From the NCBI GenBank assembly GCA_963825425.1, contig CAWGTF010000010.1, positions 744,001 through 808,000 of the forward strand: a stretch of 64,000 bases of DNA, given 5' to 3'. Source of the stretch: PALSA-607 sp963825425. GTDB lineage: Bacteria > Actinomycetota > Actinomycetes > Acidothermales > Acidothermaceae. Positions 8,701 to 17,395 of this stretch are shown one piece after another (within the stretch, counting starts at the first letter, position 1; every line of letters starts with the position of its first letter). The notes beneath the pieces are model-generated. The model made no database searches and was not told where the DNA came from. It worked only from the letters and a program-made list of their open reading frames with translations. The translations under genes and the position numbers were made by a program.

Positions 8701-8860
8701 GTGGTCATGGCCACATGCTAGGGACGACCCCCGACGACGGAGCTGCAGCGCCGAACGGCGGCCACCGGCGTCCGTTCAGCACCTATACATAAGCGCTGTT
8801 TCGGGCTACACATGGAGTGGTAGGTCGTAAATAGGGCGAACCGTCTGATTTTTCGCAGCC

Positions 8861-8890
8861 GTCAGCTCATGCAACAGACCAGGAGCTGAC
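8861..8890 (+). promoter_or_regulatory. RBS-masking hairpin in the PilZ gene leader
   Basis: GTCAGCTC (8861-8868) and GAGCTGAC (8883-8890) are perfectly complementary across a 14-base loop. The right arm contains most of the AGGAG ribosome-binding site (8881-8885) and ends one base before the ATG at 8892. Folding would block initiation. Confidence 0.6.
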
Positions 8891-8891
8891 G

Positions 8892-9623
8892 ATGACCGCG
8901 CAACCACACCAGCCCATCTACCAGCCAGCAAAGCAGCCAACAAAGCAGCCAGCACAGCAGCCAGAGCAGCCGAAACCGGCCGCCCTGCACTCCCTCTGGA
9001 TGATGGCCGGCGGCGAGGTGACATTGCTCCCAGTCGAACTCGATAGCGGCCTGCTGCGGGGCGTGGTGACGCACTGGCTGACTGGGGAGGCCGGCCTCAT
9101 CGTGACCATCGGTGTGCGCACCAGTCGCGAGGCCGCGGCGATCTGCGCTGGCCAGCGGGTGTGGGTGTCCGGTCGCGAGGCCGCCGACTCCGAACTCATC
9201 GTGCTCGAGGTGATCGCGCGGCGGGCGTCCGATCAAGACGACACCACCCTGATCCTGACCGGTGTCCTGCCACTCGCGCGCGAACGCCGCCGCAGTGCGG
9301 TCCGCGCATCGACGCGGCATCCAGCCACGGTCACCCATGCCGACGGGACGACGGCGCACGGTATTGCCACGGACCTCTCCCACGCGGGCTGCCGGATCGA
9401 GCTCAACCAGCCCGGCCTCGTCCGAGAAATCGGCGCGACGGCCAACGTGTACATCGAGTTGCCAGCCAACAAGAAGTTCGCCCTGCCGGCCACGGTCACA
9501 CGCGTCGACGCGGTGACAGGCGAGCTCGGCATGCAGTTCGAGCCCACCGAACTCGACCTCGCACCGATCGACCGCCTCGTCTATGCCACGGTCAAACGGC
9601 ACAAGATCACGCAGGAGTACTGA
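8892..9623 (+). CDS. PilZ-domain c-di-GMP receptor
   Basis: 243 residues. The N-terminus (5-29) is a Gln/Pro/Lys repeat (QPAKQPTKQPAQQPEQP). An N-terminal beta domain of YcgR/PilZN type runs from about 33 to 125. The PilZ domain (about 128-235) has the c-di-GMP signature: an Arg pair in RRR134xxxR138 and the D161-L-S163-H-A-G166 motif. The protein should bind cyclic di-GMP and pass the signal to a partner. No flagellar or cellulose gene is nearby, so the target is unknown. Translation may be gated by the leader hairpin. It is divergent from the sigma-factor gene across about 185 bases. Confidence 0.85.
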   Translation: MTAQPHQPIYQPAKQPTKQPAQQPEQPKPAALHSLWMMAGGEVTLLPVELDSGLLRGVVTHWLTGEAGLIVTIGVRTSREAAAICAGQRVWVSGREAADSELIVLEVIARRASDQDDTTLILTGVLPLARERRRSAVRASTRHPATVTHADGTTAHGIATDLSHAGCRIELNQPGLVREIGATANVYIELPANKKFALPATVTRVDAVTGELGMQFEPTELDLAPIDRLVYATVKRHKITQEY

Positions 9624-9635
9624 GGGACCTTCCTT

Positions 9636-10244
9636 CTACTGACCGAGTTCGGCGATGAAGTGGGCCGACACCATCGGCTTGGAGAACATCGGGAAATCGT
9701 ATTTCAGCGCGTTCTCGTGCTCTTCGACCGAAGTCGCGGCGACGCAGTCGCTCAACGTGATGACTTCGTAGCCGTGCTCGTAGCCGGTACGCATGGTCGA
9801 CTCAACACAGCAGTTGGTGAGGAATCCGCCCAGCGCGATCGTGGTGATTCCCTTGCTGCGCAAGATAAAATCGAGATTCGTGCTGGCGAAGGTGTCGAGA
9901 CCGCGCTTGCCTTCAATGACGATGTCGCCATCAGCCGGGGTGAGCTCGTCGACGAGGGCCGCGCCCCAGGAACCCTTGACGAACGCCTTGCCATCGACGA
10001 CACCCTTGAGGATCCCGTACGGATGTTCCGAGATTTCGTTGTAGCCGTCGGCGAATGTGATCGGCGCGTGCATGACGGTGACCCCGGCTGCGCGAGCCGC
10101 ATCGACAACCTTGCGGGTGTTGGCGAGCATCTCGGTTCGTTCCATCACTGGCGCGACGGCGCCGTGCAGAACTCCACCCTCAGAGGTGAAGTCGTTTTGG
10201 AACTCGATGAGTACGACAGCGGTCGACTTCGGATCTAGCGACAT
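9636..10244 (-). CDS. Cysteine hydrolase of the isochorismatase family
   Basis: 202 residues from the ATG at 10244, which has AGGAG eight bases upstream. An in-frame extension to 10313 lacks a ribosome site. The Asp-Lys-Cys triad is visible as EFQND18F, EGK113RGLDTF and TNCC146VEST, with the usual cis-peptide neighbourhood (GGFLTN). Relatives include nicotinamidases, N-carbamoylsarcosine amidases and isochorismatases. Substrate cannot be assigned and the gene stands alone. It converges with the PilZ gene with only 12 bases between stops. Confidence 0.85.
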   Translation of the reverse strand: MSLDPKSTAVVLIEFQNDFTSEGGVLHGAVAPVMERTEMLANTRKVVDAARAAGVTVMHAPITFADGYNEISEHPYGILKGVVDGKAFVKGSWGAALVDELTPADGDIVIEGKRGLDTFASTNLDFILRSKGITTIALGGFLTNCCVESTMRTGYEHGYEVITLSDCVAATSVEEHENALKYDFPMFSKPMVSAHFIAELGQ

Positions 10245-10384
10245 AGCGTCACTCCTGTTCGCCGGATGAGACAGCTCAGACGCTAACCCCGGCCACGTAC
10301 CCAAACAAGGCACGATCGGACGCCGGTGGGCTGCCGAAGTTGATCACGTTGGGCGCCGGACCAGTTGACTTGCCCCCACTCACA

Positions 10385-10416
10385 GTTAACTATTGTGCTA
10401 GTTACCTAGTTAACCA
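10385..10416. promoter_or_regulatory. Operator/promoter of the GntR-ABC operon
   Basis: TAACTA (10387-10392), six bases, TAGTTA (10399-10404) is an exact inverted repeat. A second overlapping palindrome, GTTAAC at 10385 and again at 10409-10414, flanks it. It lies 20-40 bases before the GTG of the GntR gene, where autorepression by a YtrA-type regulator is expected. Confidence 0.55.
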
Positions 10417-10425
10417 GGAGTCGCC

Positions 10426-10818
10426 GTGATCGAGTTCCACCTGAACGCATCGTCGGGGGTCTCCCCCTACCAGCAGTTGGTCCAGCAAGTGCGACGTGCG
10501 TTGGTCTTGGGCCTGCTCAGCGCGGGCGACCAGCTGCCGACCGTGAAAGACGTCGTCGCCAAGTTGGCGATCAACCCGAATACCGTCCTCAAGGCTTACC
10601 GGGAGCTCGAGCACAGCGGGCTGGTCACAGCGCGGGCAGGCGTCGGCACCTTCGTGACCTCGACACTGAGCGACTCCTCTCGAGCTGCGCACGGTCCGTT
10701 GCGCGAGGAGCTGGAGAGCTGGTTTGGAAAGGCACGTCGGGCTGGGCTCGACGATGAGAGCATCGAGGCCCTGTTTCAGGACACCTTTCGGAGCCTAGAC
10801 GCGCAGGGTGTGGCATGA
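10426..10818 (+). CDS. GntR-family repressor, YtrA subfamily
   Basis: 130 residues from a GTG behind AGGAG. The winged helix (about 8-75) reads SPYQQLVQQVRRALVLG, LPTVKDVVAKLAINPNTVLKAY and GLVTARAGVGTFV. The short helical tail (about 85-125) has no ligand domain, as in YtrA regulators, which control ABC exporters in their own operon. The stop overlaps the next start as ATGA. The palindrome upstream is the likely operator. Confidence 0.88.
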   Translation: MIEFHLNASSGVSPYQQLVQQVRRALVLGLLSAGDQLPTVKDVVAKLAINPNTVLKAYRELEHSGLVTARAGVGTFVTSTLSDSSRAAHGPLREELESWFGKARRAGLDDESIEALFQDTFRSLDAQGVA

Positions 10819-11714
10819 CCGCGGTCCTCGATGCCAGCGGCCTCGGAAAGCGCTACGGCCACCGCTGGGCGTTGCGAGATTGCACGTTGCAGGTTCCGGC
10901 CGGTCACGTCGTAGGCCTCGTCGGACCAAACGGAGCAGGCAAGACAACGCTGTTGCATCTCGCGGTCGGTCTGCTGCAACCGAGTGCCGGACAGATCGGC
11001 GTCCTCGGAGGCAAGCCCGCGCAGAGTCCGGCGCAACTCGGCCGGGTGGGTTTCGTCGCACAGGACACCCCCGTCTACGGATCCCTTTCGGTGGCCGATC
11101 ACCTACGGCTGGGCGGCTGGCTGAACCCTCGCTTCGATGCCGCCGTCGCCGAACGCCGCATCGACCAACTGGGGCTTGATCGCAAGCAGCGCGCGGGCAA
11201 GCTGTCCGGAGGCCAGCGCGCCCAGTTGGCGCTCACTCTCGCGATCGCGAAACGACCCGAGTTGCTGGTGCTCGACGAACCGGTTGCCAGCCTCGATCCC
11301 CTCGCTCGGCACGAATTCCTCCAACACCTGATGGAAGCGGCTGCGGACGACGGCGTGAGCGTCGTGCTGTCGTCTCATTTGGTCGCCGACCTCGAGCGGG
11401 TGTGCGACTACCTGATAGTCCTCACCGGGTCGCGGGTGCAAGTCGCGGGCGATGTCGATGAACTGCTCGCAAGTCATCACCGGCTCATCGGCGCCCGCCG
11501 AGATCCCACCCACCTACCCGCCGACCAGGAAGTCATCGAGGCTAGCCACACCGATCGCCAAAGCACTCTGCTGGTGCGTAGCAGCGGGCCGATTCTCGAC
11601 CCGGCTTGGACAGTCGAGCAGGTCGGTCTCGAAGACCTGGTGTTGGCGTACATGCGCCGCGCCGGCGATGCCGACCGCGCGACCCGTAAGTCCCACCTTG
11701 GGAGCGTCGGATGA
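10815..11714 (+). CDS. ABC exporter ATP-binding subunit
   Basis: 299 residues. Walker A GPNGAGKTT (37-45), signature LSGGQRAQLALTLAI, Walker B LLVLDEPVASLDP and the switch LSSHLVADLERVCDY are complete. The protein is of the CcmA/YtrB exporter type, with an extra C-terminal region of about 85 residues. It is coupled to the repressor upstream and the permease downstream by ATGA overlaps, so stoichiometry is probably set by translational coupling. Cargo unknown; such units often confer resistance to membrane-active antibiotics. Confidence 0.88.
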   Translation: MTAVLDASGLGKRYGHRWALRDCTLQVPAGHVVGLVGPNGAGKTTLLHLAVGLLQPSAGQIGVLGGKPAQSPAQLGRVGFVAQDTPVYGSLSVADHLRLGGWLNPRFDAAVAERRIDQLGLDRKQRAGKLSGGQRAQLALTLAIAKRPELLVLDEPVASLDPLARHEFLQHLMEAAADDGVSVVLSSHLVADLERVCDYLIVLTGSRVQVAGDVDELLASHHRLIGARRDPTHLPADQEVIEASHTDRQSTLLVRSSGPILDPAWTVEQVGLEDLVLAYMRRAGDADRATRKSHLGSVG

Positions 11715-12784
11715 TCCGGCTCAGCTGGCGCCAGTTCCAAGCTCAGGCTGCAGTCGCCTGCGCCCTCCTCATTGCGGTGTTGATCTTATTCGCCACGACT
11801 CGAGGCAACATCGATCACCTTTACACCGTCTTCGCCAAGGCCAACGCCGCGTGCGTCAACAACCCCAACTGTCCAGGGGTGGGCATCCAGCTCAGCAAGC
11901 TCGACCAACTCCTCGAGCTCATCGGTACCGCACTGGTCGTCGTCCCGGCCCTGATCGGAGTGTTCTGGGGTGCGCCGCTGATAGCGCGCGAGTTCGAAAA
12001 CGGTACGCATCGTCTCGCGTGGACACAAAGCGTCACCCGCACTCGATGGCTTGCATGCAAGCTCGCCGTGGTGGGGCTCGCGAGCCTCGTAGCGACTGGG
12101 CTGCTGAGCCTGCTCGTCACGTGGTGGTCGTCACCAATCGACCGCGCACACCAGAACCGATTCGGGTCTGGCATGTTCGGGGAACGCAACATCACCCCAC
12201 TTGGATACGCAGCCTTTGGGTTTGCGCTCGGCGTCGTTGCCGGCCTGCTGATTCGGCGAACGCTGCCGGCGATGGCGGCTACCGTCGTGGGCTTCTTGGC
12301 TGTTCGAATGACAGTCACCTACGTGGTTCGCCCGAACATCTTCTCGCCGCGACACAAGACGCTCGCGCTCGACCCCAACAGCATGGGCTTCGGGAGCACA
12401 AACGGCGGGCCAGCAACGTTGATGCCCAACCCACCGAACCTTCCGAATGCGTGGGTCTACTCCACGCACATCGTCGACAATGCCGGACACGGACTCACCT
12501 CCACGACGGTGGCGACCACCTGCCCAACGCTCCCCTTCCCGGGAGCCCAGGGCAGCCCTGCTCCGGGATCGGGTACCCGCGTACGGATCAACGCACCTAG
12601 CGACGTCCACAACGCACTTACGGATTGCGTGACGAAACTCAGCGCCACCTACCACGAGGTTGTGAGCTACCAGCCGGCAAACCGTTACTGGACCCTCCAG
12701 TGGGGTGAGACTGCCGTCTATTTCGCCGCCGCTCTCGCAATCGCCGGCTTCTGCTTCTGGTGGATTCGCCGCCGCGCCAAGTGA
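11711..12784 (+). CDS. ABC-2 type permease subunit
   Basis: 357 residues with about six hydrophobic segments (near 17-35, 70-92, 110-135, 160-180, 190-205 and 330-350). The cytoplasmic loop EFENGTHRLAWTQSVTRTRW is typical of ABC-2 permeases. A large extracytoplasmic segment (about 205-325) contains several Cys and Pro/Asn-rich stretches. It ends FCFWWIRRRAK with basic residues on the cytoplasmic side. It is the third gene of the GntR operon, overlapping the ATPase by ATGA. Confidence 0.82.
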   Translation: MIRLSWRQFQAQAAVACALLIAVLILFATTRGNIDHLYTVFAKANAACVNNPNCPGVGIQLSKLDQLLELIGTALVVVPALIGVFWGAPLIAREFENGTHRLAWTQSVTRTRWLACKLAVVGLASLVATGLLSLLVTWWSSPIDRAHQNRFGSGMFGERNITPLGYAAFGFALGVVAGLLIRRTLPAMAATVVGFLAVRMTVTYVVRPNIFSPRHKTLALDPNSMGFGSTNGGPATLMPNPPNLPNAWVYSTHIVDNAGHGLTSTTVATTCPTLPFPGAQGSPAPGSGTRVRINAPSDVHNALTDCVTKLSATYHEVVSYQPANRYWTLQWGETAVYFAAALAIAGFCFWWIRRRAK

Positions 12785-12858
12785 TGTAGAGACAACCGAC
12801 GTGCACGCCGCTGCGTCCTTGGCTCGCAATCACCGAGCTGGACGGCGGGAGGCAGGCG

Positions 12859-14273
12859 ATGGTGAGCATGCGCGCGGTCGGCGCGGCGGCTGCAGTCGCC
12901 GCGCTGGTCGGCTGCGGCAGCGGAGTTCGGCAAGGCTCGCCGCCGTCATCAAGCGGGCCGGTGTTCTCGAGCGGGCCGCCGTCATCAAGCGTGCCGCCGT
13001 TCTCGGGCGGGCCGCCCCCGCCGACCGCCTCGAAGTCGCTCGCGGTACCGGTGAGTTCGTGGCCGAACCCGGCCGCCTCGAACCTCTCAGTGCCGCCGGC
13101 GGTCTCGGTGCCGTCGGTGACCCTGGTCGATGTCGAGCATGGGGTTGCACTCGCCGGGTCAGCACGCATCGGCTCTGGCAGCCAAGACGGGGGGCCGTCA
13201 ACGTTGTGGCTCAGCACCGACCTGAACCACTGGCGCGACGTCACCCCACCCGCCGCTCGCCAGCAGCTCGAGGGCGGGCTCTACGCGATGTTCGACCAAG
13301 CGTCGTTTCTCAATCCGACCACCGGCTGGGTCAGCACCTGGAACCTCGGCAATCTCGCGGTGACGATCTACGCCACCGCGGACGGCGGGCAGCAACTGGA
13401 CCGTCGCAGCAACGGGCGAGCATGGCGACCACGCAGGAGACGCCGAATGGATCCAACTCGTCACGCCGAGCGTGGCGTTCGACGAAAACATCGCAGCTAC
13501 CGCGCCACACATGTGGCTCTCGGTCACGACGGATGCGGGGGCTTCGTGGCGCCGGCTGTACTCGGATCCGCCACTGGACGGACAGATCGACGACGGACTG
13601 ACTCCGCCCCCGAGCCCGTTCGAGTTGCCGATGGTCTTCACCTCCCAGCTGCGCGGGTTCGCTGCCAGCGCTATTCCACCCGCGGAAGGCCAGGTCGACG
13701 AAGGGTTCTTCGAGACGCATCGATGGCGGCGTTTCCTGGACCGTTGCCACACCGCCGAGCGCGCGGTCGACGACGTGTCCCCCGGGCGACCGTCACCCGG
13801 CCGACGGTTCGACGGTCGAGTGCCTGTTCGCTCTACCGTCATTCAGCGACGCGACCCACGCTGTGCTCGCGACCGAGGTCGTCGACGGAGCGCAGGCAAC
13901 GGTTGGATTTGACGTCACCACAGACGGCGGGTCGAGCTGGCGGCTGACGACCACCGTCGACGTCCCGATTCCTTCTGTACCCGCCGACAGCTACCCGAAG
14001 AGCTACGCGTTGGTCGCCACGCCGTCGAGCCGATCGTGGTGGATCGTCTCCCCCAATGACGGCGGCGTGACGAGTCGGGTCAGTGCCGATGCCGGACGGG
14101 ATTGGTCCGTCGCCAACAGCAACGACGTGCTCGGCGCACCGTACGCCGTCGGTGCCCTAGACGCCACGCACGCCCTTCTCGAGACGGACATCACGACATC
14201 GAACGGCACGACCAGCGCGGTCTACGTCACGAGCGACGCCGGACGCAGCTGGAAAACGCTCTTCGGTAGCTGA
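12859..14273 (+). CDS. BNR-repeat (sialidase/photosystem-assembly-like) lipoprotein, frameshifted
   Basis: The ATG at 12859 follows GGGAGG. The signal peptide ends in the lipobox AALVGC, then a low-complexity Pro/Ser/Gly linker (about residues 25-75). Downstream segments in three frames carry Asp-box-like repeats: LWLSTDLNHWRDV, WLSVTTDAGASWRRL, DVTTDGGSSWRLT, RVSADAGRDWSV and YVTSDAGRSWKTLFG. These are beta-propeller blades. Frame changes near 13390, 13720 and 13860 must be undone to read one protein of about 470 residues. The family binds glycans or acts as an assembly factor; no catalytic residues are evident. A similar architecture recurs at 51.6-53.4 kb. Confidence 0.7.
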
Positions 14274-14305
14274 GGAATTCGGTGCCGGCGCGATAGCTTC
14301 CACGC

Positions 14306-14602
14306 ATGATCCTGAACTACGTCCTCACCTTCATCGGCGTGTACAACCCCAACAGCCGGTGGTATTTCTTCTGGGGCGGCTTCGGTAGTTGTCTCAGCGA
14401 GCTTGCGATCCTCGCGGTCGTCTGGCGCAAGATCAACTGCCACGCCAAGGGCTGCTACCGGGTTGGGCTGCACCACGTCGAGGGCACGCCGTACATCACT
14501 TGCGGCAAGCACCACCCGACGCATCCCGGCAGCGGTGCGGCGACGGCGGAGCAGATCGCGCAGGCGCACGCTGACGCTCACGAAGCCTCGCGCGCCGCGT
14601 AG
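14306..14602 (+). CDS. Small membrane protein with Cys/His cluster
   Basis: 98 residues. One membrane segment (about 18-42) follows the conserved-looking start MILNYVLTFIGVYNPNSRWY. The tail holds CHAKGCYRVGLHHVEG and YITCGKHHPTHP, a compact set of three Cys and five His that could bind zinc, then an Ala/His-rich end. Similar small proteins with YNPNS and KHHPTHP segments are known as hypotheticals in actinobacteria and their phages. Function unknown. Confidence 0.75.
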   Translation: MILNYVLTFIGVYNPNSRWYFFWGGFGSCLSELAILAVVWRKINCHAKGCYRVGLHHVEGTPYITCGKHHPTHPGSGAATAEQIAQAHADAHEASRAA

Positions 14603-14725
14603 CAGTTGAGCGATCGAGCCACGTAGCCGGGCGGACGGCGATGAGTTCCCCAGGCGCGGATCGTCTGCATGGGTACACCATGTGTGGGGAGAAACCGTCC
14701 GACTGCCACCAGAGAGGACGACGCC

Positions 14726-15211
14726 ATGCCAGGCAAGATCACGCCGAGTCTGTGGTTCGACACGCAGGCGCAGGACGCTGCGAACTTCTACACCGCCATC
14801 TTCAAGAACTCGCGGGTCATCAGCGTCAACCGATACAACGACGCGGGGCCACGCCCTGCTGGAACTGTGATGACGGTGGAGTTCGAGCTCGACGGGACCC
14901 GATTCGTCGGAATCAACGGCGGTCCGCAGTTCAAGTTCGATGAGGCCGTCTCGTTCCAGATCAGCTGCGACGACCAGAGCGAGGTCGACTACTTCTGGGA
15001 GCGGCTTTCCGAGGGCGGAGACGAAGGTCCGTGCGGCTGGCTCAAGGACAAGTTCGGCCTCTCATGGCAGGTCGTACCAACCGCGATGGAGGAGTTCCTC
15101 GGCGATCCCGATCCGGGGCGGGCGCAGCGCGCGATGAAGGCGATGCTGGGCATGGGCAAGATCGACCTGGCCGAACTGCGCCGGGCTGCCGACGACGTCT
15201 CGGCGACCTGA
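14726..15211 (+). CDS. VOC-superfamily protein, PhnB/3-demethylubiquinone methyltransferase-like
   Basis: 161 residues from ATG 14726 (GAGAGG upstream). ITPSLWFDTQAQDAANFYTAIF, then the halves FELDGTRFVGINGG and DEAVSFQISCDDQSEVDYFWERL, are the hallmarks of the PhnB-like branch of the vicinal-oxygen-chelate fold. WQVVPTAMEEFL and a MKAMLGMGKIDLAELRRA tail complete it. The branch has no agreed reaction. It probably stands as a single gene. Confidence 0.85.
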   Translation: MPGKITPSLWFDTQAQDAANFYTAIFKNSRVISVNRYNDAGPRPAGTVMTVEFELDGTRFVGINGGPQFKFDEAVSFQISCDDQSEVDYFWERLSEGGDEGPCGWLKDKFGLSWQVVPTAMEEFLGDPDPGRAQRAMKAMLGMGKIDLAELRRAADDVSAT

Positions 15212-15234
15212 TCGCACTGCACTAAGTTGTGATC

Positions 15235-16446
15235 ATGACCGACCGACAGGTACCGCGGTGGAGCGAATTCAGGCCCCTGCTGCGCCCGAAGCCTTTCGAC
15301 CCCAATCCGACCCGACGTCGGTTGGCTGCGGCGCTGACGATCGCCGATCTACGTTCGATCGCGCGGCGTCGCACTCCCCGGTCGGTTTTCGACTACACCG
15401 ACGGGGCCGCGGGCGACGAGATCAGCCTGCGCCGTGCGCGGACCCTCTTCAGGGAAGTGGAGTTCCAGCCGTCGATCCTGCGCGACGTCTCGGGCGCCGA
15501 CCTCACGACGCACATGTTGGGCAAGCCTTCGGCGCTGCCGTTTGCGCTGGCTCCGACCGGCTTCACCCGGCTGATGAATCACGAAGGTGAGCGCGCGGTC
15601 GTGCGGGTCGCTGCGCGGCATGACATTCCGTATTCGTTGTCGACCATGGGCACCACGTCGATCGAGGACGTCGCGGCGGCAGCGCCTGAGGCCCGCAAGT
15701 GGTTCCAGCTGTACGTGTGGAAAGACCGAGCGGCCGCAGAGGATCTGATGAGCCGCGCCAAGGCGGCCGGCTTCGAGGCACTGATTCTCACGGTCGACGT
15801 GCCCGTCGCTGGGCCTCGGCTGCGCGATGTGCGCAACGGGTTCTCGATTCCGCCGGCGCTCACAGTGAAGACTGTTCTCGATGCGGCGATGCATCCGGCG
15901 TGGTGGATCAACCTGCTCACCACTGCGCCGCTCACCTTCGCGTCTCTCACCGAGTCCGGTGGCACCGTGGCCGAACTCATCGACGCGCTGTTCGATCCGT
16001 CGATGACGATCGCCGATCTCGAATGGTTGCGCTCGTTCTGGGACGGCCCACTCATCATCAAGGGCATTCAGACCGTCGACGACGCGCGCCGAGTCGTCGA
16101 CGCGGGAGCCGACGCCGTCCTGCTGTCCAATCACGGTGGCCGGCAACTCGACAAGGCACCGGTGCCCCTGCGCTTGATCCCCGACGTTCTCGATGCCGTC
16201 GGCGATCGCACGGAGGTGTGGACCGACACCGGCATCATGTCCGGCGCCGACATCGTGGCGGCAATTGCTCTTGGCGCCAAGACCACGCTCGTCGGCCGCG
16301 CGTATCTGTACGGCCTGATGGCGGGCGGCGAACGCGGTGTCGACCGAGCGGTGGAAATCTTGTCGCGTGAAGTACGCCGCACGATGCAACTGCTGGGTGT
16401 GCGGACGATCGACGAACTGAGCCCCGCGCACGTGAAGCTGCCCTAA
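15235..16446 (+). CDS. lldD: FMN-dependent L-lactate dehydrogenase (LldD2-like)
   Basis: 403 residues. The alpha-hydroxy-acid oxidase barrel is complete: RRTPRSVFDYTDGAAGDE at the N-terminus, LPFALAPTGFTRLMNHEGE, FQLYVWKDR, LTVDVPVAGPRLRDVRNG, the active-site SNHGGRQLD and the FMN-phosphate end DTGIMSGADIVAAIALGA and VGRAYLYGLMAGGE. The wording is close to mycobacterial LldD2, a quinone-linked L-lactate dehydrogenase. ATG 15235 aligns with the family start; an alternative GTG is six bases earlier. It is probably peripheral to the membrane. No lactate permease or mycofactocin genes are beside it. Confidence 0.9.
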   Translation: MTDRQVPRWSEFRPLLRPKPFDPNPTRRRLAAALTIADLRSIARRRTPRSVFDYTDGAAGDEISLRRARTLFREVEFQPSILRDVSGADLTTHMLGKPSALPFALAPTGFTRLMNHEGERAVVRVAARHDIPYSLSTMGTTSIEDVAAAAPEARKWFQLYVWKDRAAAEDLMSRAKAAGFEALILTVDVPVAGPRLRDVRNGFSIPPALTVKTVLDAAMHPAWWINLLTTAPLTFASLTESGGTVAELIDALFDPSMTIADLEWLRSFWDGPLIIKGIQTVDDARRVVDAGADAVLLSNHGGRQLDKAPVPLRLIPDVLDAVGDRTEVWTDTGIMSGADIVAAIALGAKTTLVGRAYLYGLMAGGERGVDRAVEILSREVRRTMQLLGVRTIDELSPAHVKLP

Positions 16447-16477
16447 TGCCGGCTCAGCCAAGGGCGAACTCGAGCTG

Positions 16478-16987
16478 ATGCCACACGTACCGATCGCCCG
16501 ACACCTGCTGCGTGCCAAGGATCTGGCCGACGCACGGTACGCCGAGCCGCTCGACGTAGCTGCGCTCGCAAAAGCGGCAGGACTCTCCCCGGCGCATTTC
16601 AGCCGAGCGTTCCGCAAAGCGTTCGGTGAGTCACCACACGCCTATTTGTTGACTCGCCGCCTCGAACGAGCAGCTGCGCTCCTGCGCAGTACCGACAACT
16701 CCGTCGCCGACATCTGCGTCGCCGTCGGGCTGTCGAGCATCGGTTCGTTCACCACAAGTTTCAGACGCATGTTCGGCACCACCCCCACGGCGTATCGCGC
16801 ATCCTTCCCGCCAGCGGCCGCCTTCGCTCGGGTGCCCGCGTGTGTGGTGCGCGCCTACAGCCGGCCGCTGTTGCGCACGTTTCGAGAAGACGAGGCAGCT
16901 TCGGCGTCAGTAGCGTCGGGTACACCGAAAACCGATCCCGGAGGACGACATGTACAAGATCGCCAACACTCAGCTATGGGTGCATGA
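16478..16987 (+). CDS. AraC-family regulator, DNA-binding domain only
   Basis: 169 residues. Two helix-turn-helix units (about 12-108) read LDVAALAKAAGLSPAHFSR, RAFGESPHAYLLTRRLERA and NSVADICVAVGLSSIGSFTT, then FGTTPTAYR. There is no N-terminal sensor domain. The last residues overlap the VOC gene by 38 bases in another frame, so the two are probably translated from one mRNA and the regulator likely controls that VOC gene. The tail after about residue 140 looks unstructured, and a small sequence error there cannot be excluded. Confidence 0.8.
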   Translation: MPHVPIARHLLRAKDLADARYAEPLDVAALAKAAGLSPAHFSRAFRKAFGESPHAYLLTRRLERAAALLRSTDNSVADICVAVGLSSIGSFTTSFRRMFGTTPTAYRASFPPAAAFARVPACVVRAYSRPLLRTFREDEAASASVASGTPKTDPGGRHVQDRQHSAMGA

Positions 16988-17378
16988 CCAGAACGAGGCG
17001 CTCGCGTTCTACACGAAGAAGCTCGGCATGGAGGTCCGCTCCGACGTCACGGTGCCGGAGATGGGCAACTTCCGCTGGCTGACCGTAGGTCCGGTCGACC
17101 AGCCAGATTTCGCGATCGTGTTGATGGCGATTCCCGGCGCGCCGGTGATGGACGAGCAGACTGCCGACGAGGTCCGCGAGTTGATGGCCAAGGGGTTCGC
17201 CGGCACGGTGTTTCTGACCACCGATGACTGCCGGGCGTCGTACGAGAGCCTGCGCGCACGCGGCGTGGAGTTCACCGAGGTGCCGGAGGAACGTCCCTAC
17301 GGAATCGATGCAGGATTCCGCGACCCGTCGGGCAACAGCTTCCGGCTTACTCAGGTCGCCGATTTCGTCAACGCATAA
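16950..17378 (+). CDS. Glyoxalase/bleomycin-resistance (VOC) protein
   Basis: 142 residues. GGAGG precedes the ATG by five bases and lies inside the upstream regulator gene. IANTQLWVHDQNEALAFYTKKLGMEV starts the first VOC half; VFLTTDDCRASYESLRARGVEF and RPYGIDAGFRDPSGNSFRL form the second. The first-half ligand position is Gln in TQLWV, and Glu-type ligands are not clear, so metal binding is uncertain. The AraC-VOC pair is common in actinobacteria. Substrate unknown. Confidence 0.85.
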   Translation: MYKIANTQLWVHDQNEALAFYTKKLGMEVRSDVTVPEMGNFRWLTVGPVDQPDFAIVLMAIPGAPVMDEQTADEVRELMAKGFAGTVFLTTDDCRASYESLRARGVEFTEVPEERPYGIDAGFRDPSGNSFRLTQVADFVNA

Positions 17379-17395
17379 GCGCGCCAAACGGGCAG

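Noticed and set aside
8937..8980. CAGCCA-rich tandem words at the PilZ gene start as a CRISPR or VNTR
   Set aside because: They are short, imperfect and encode the Gln/Pro/Lys tail; no spacer structure.
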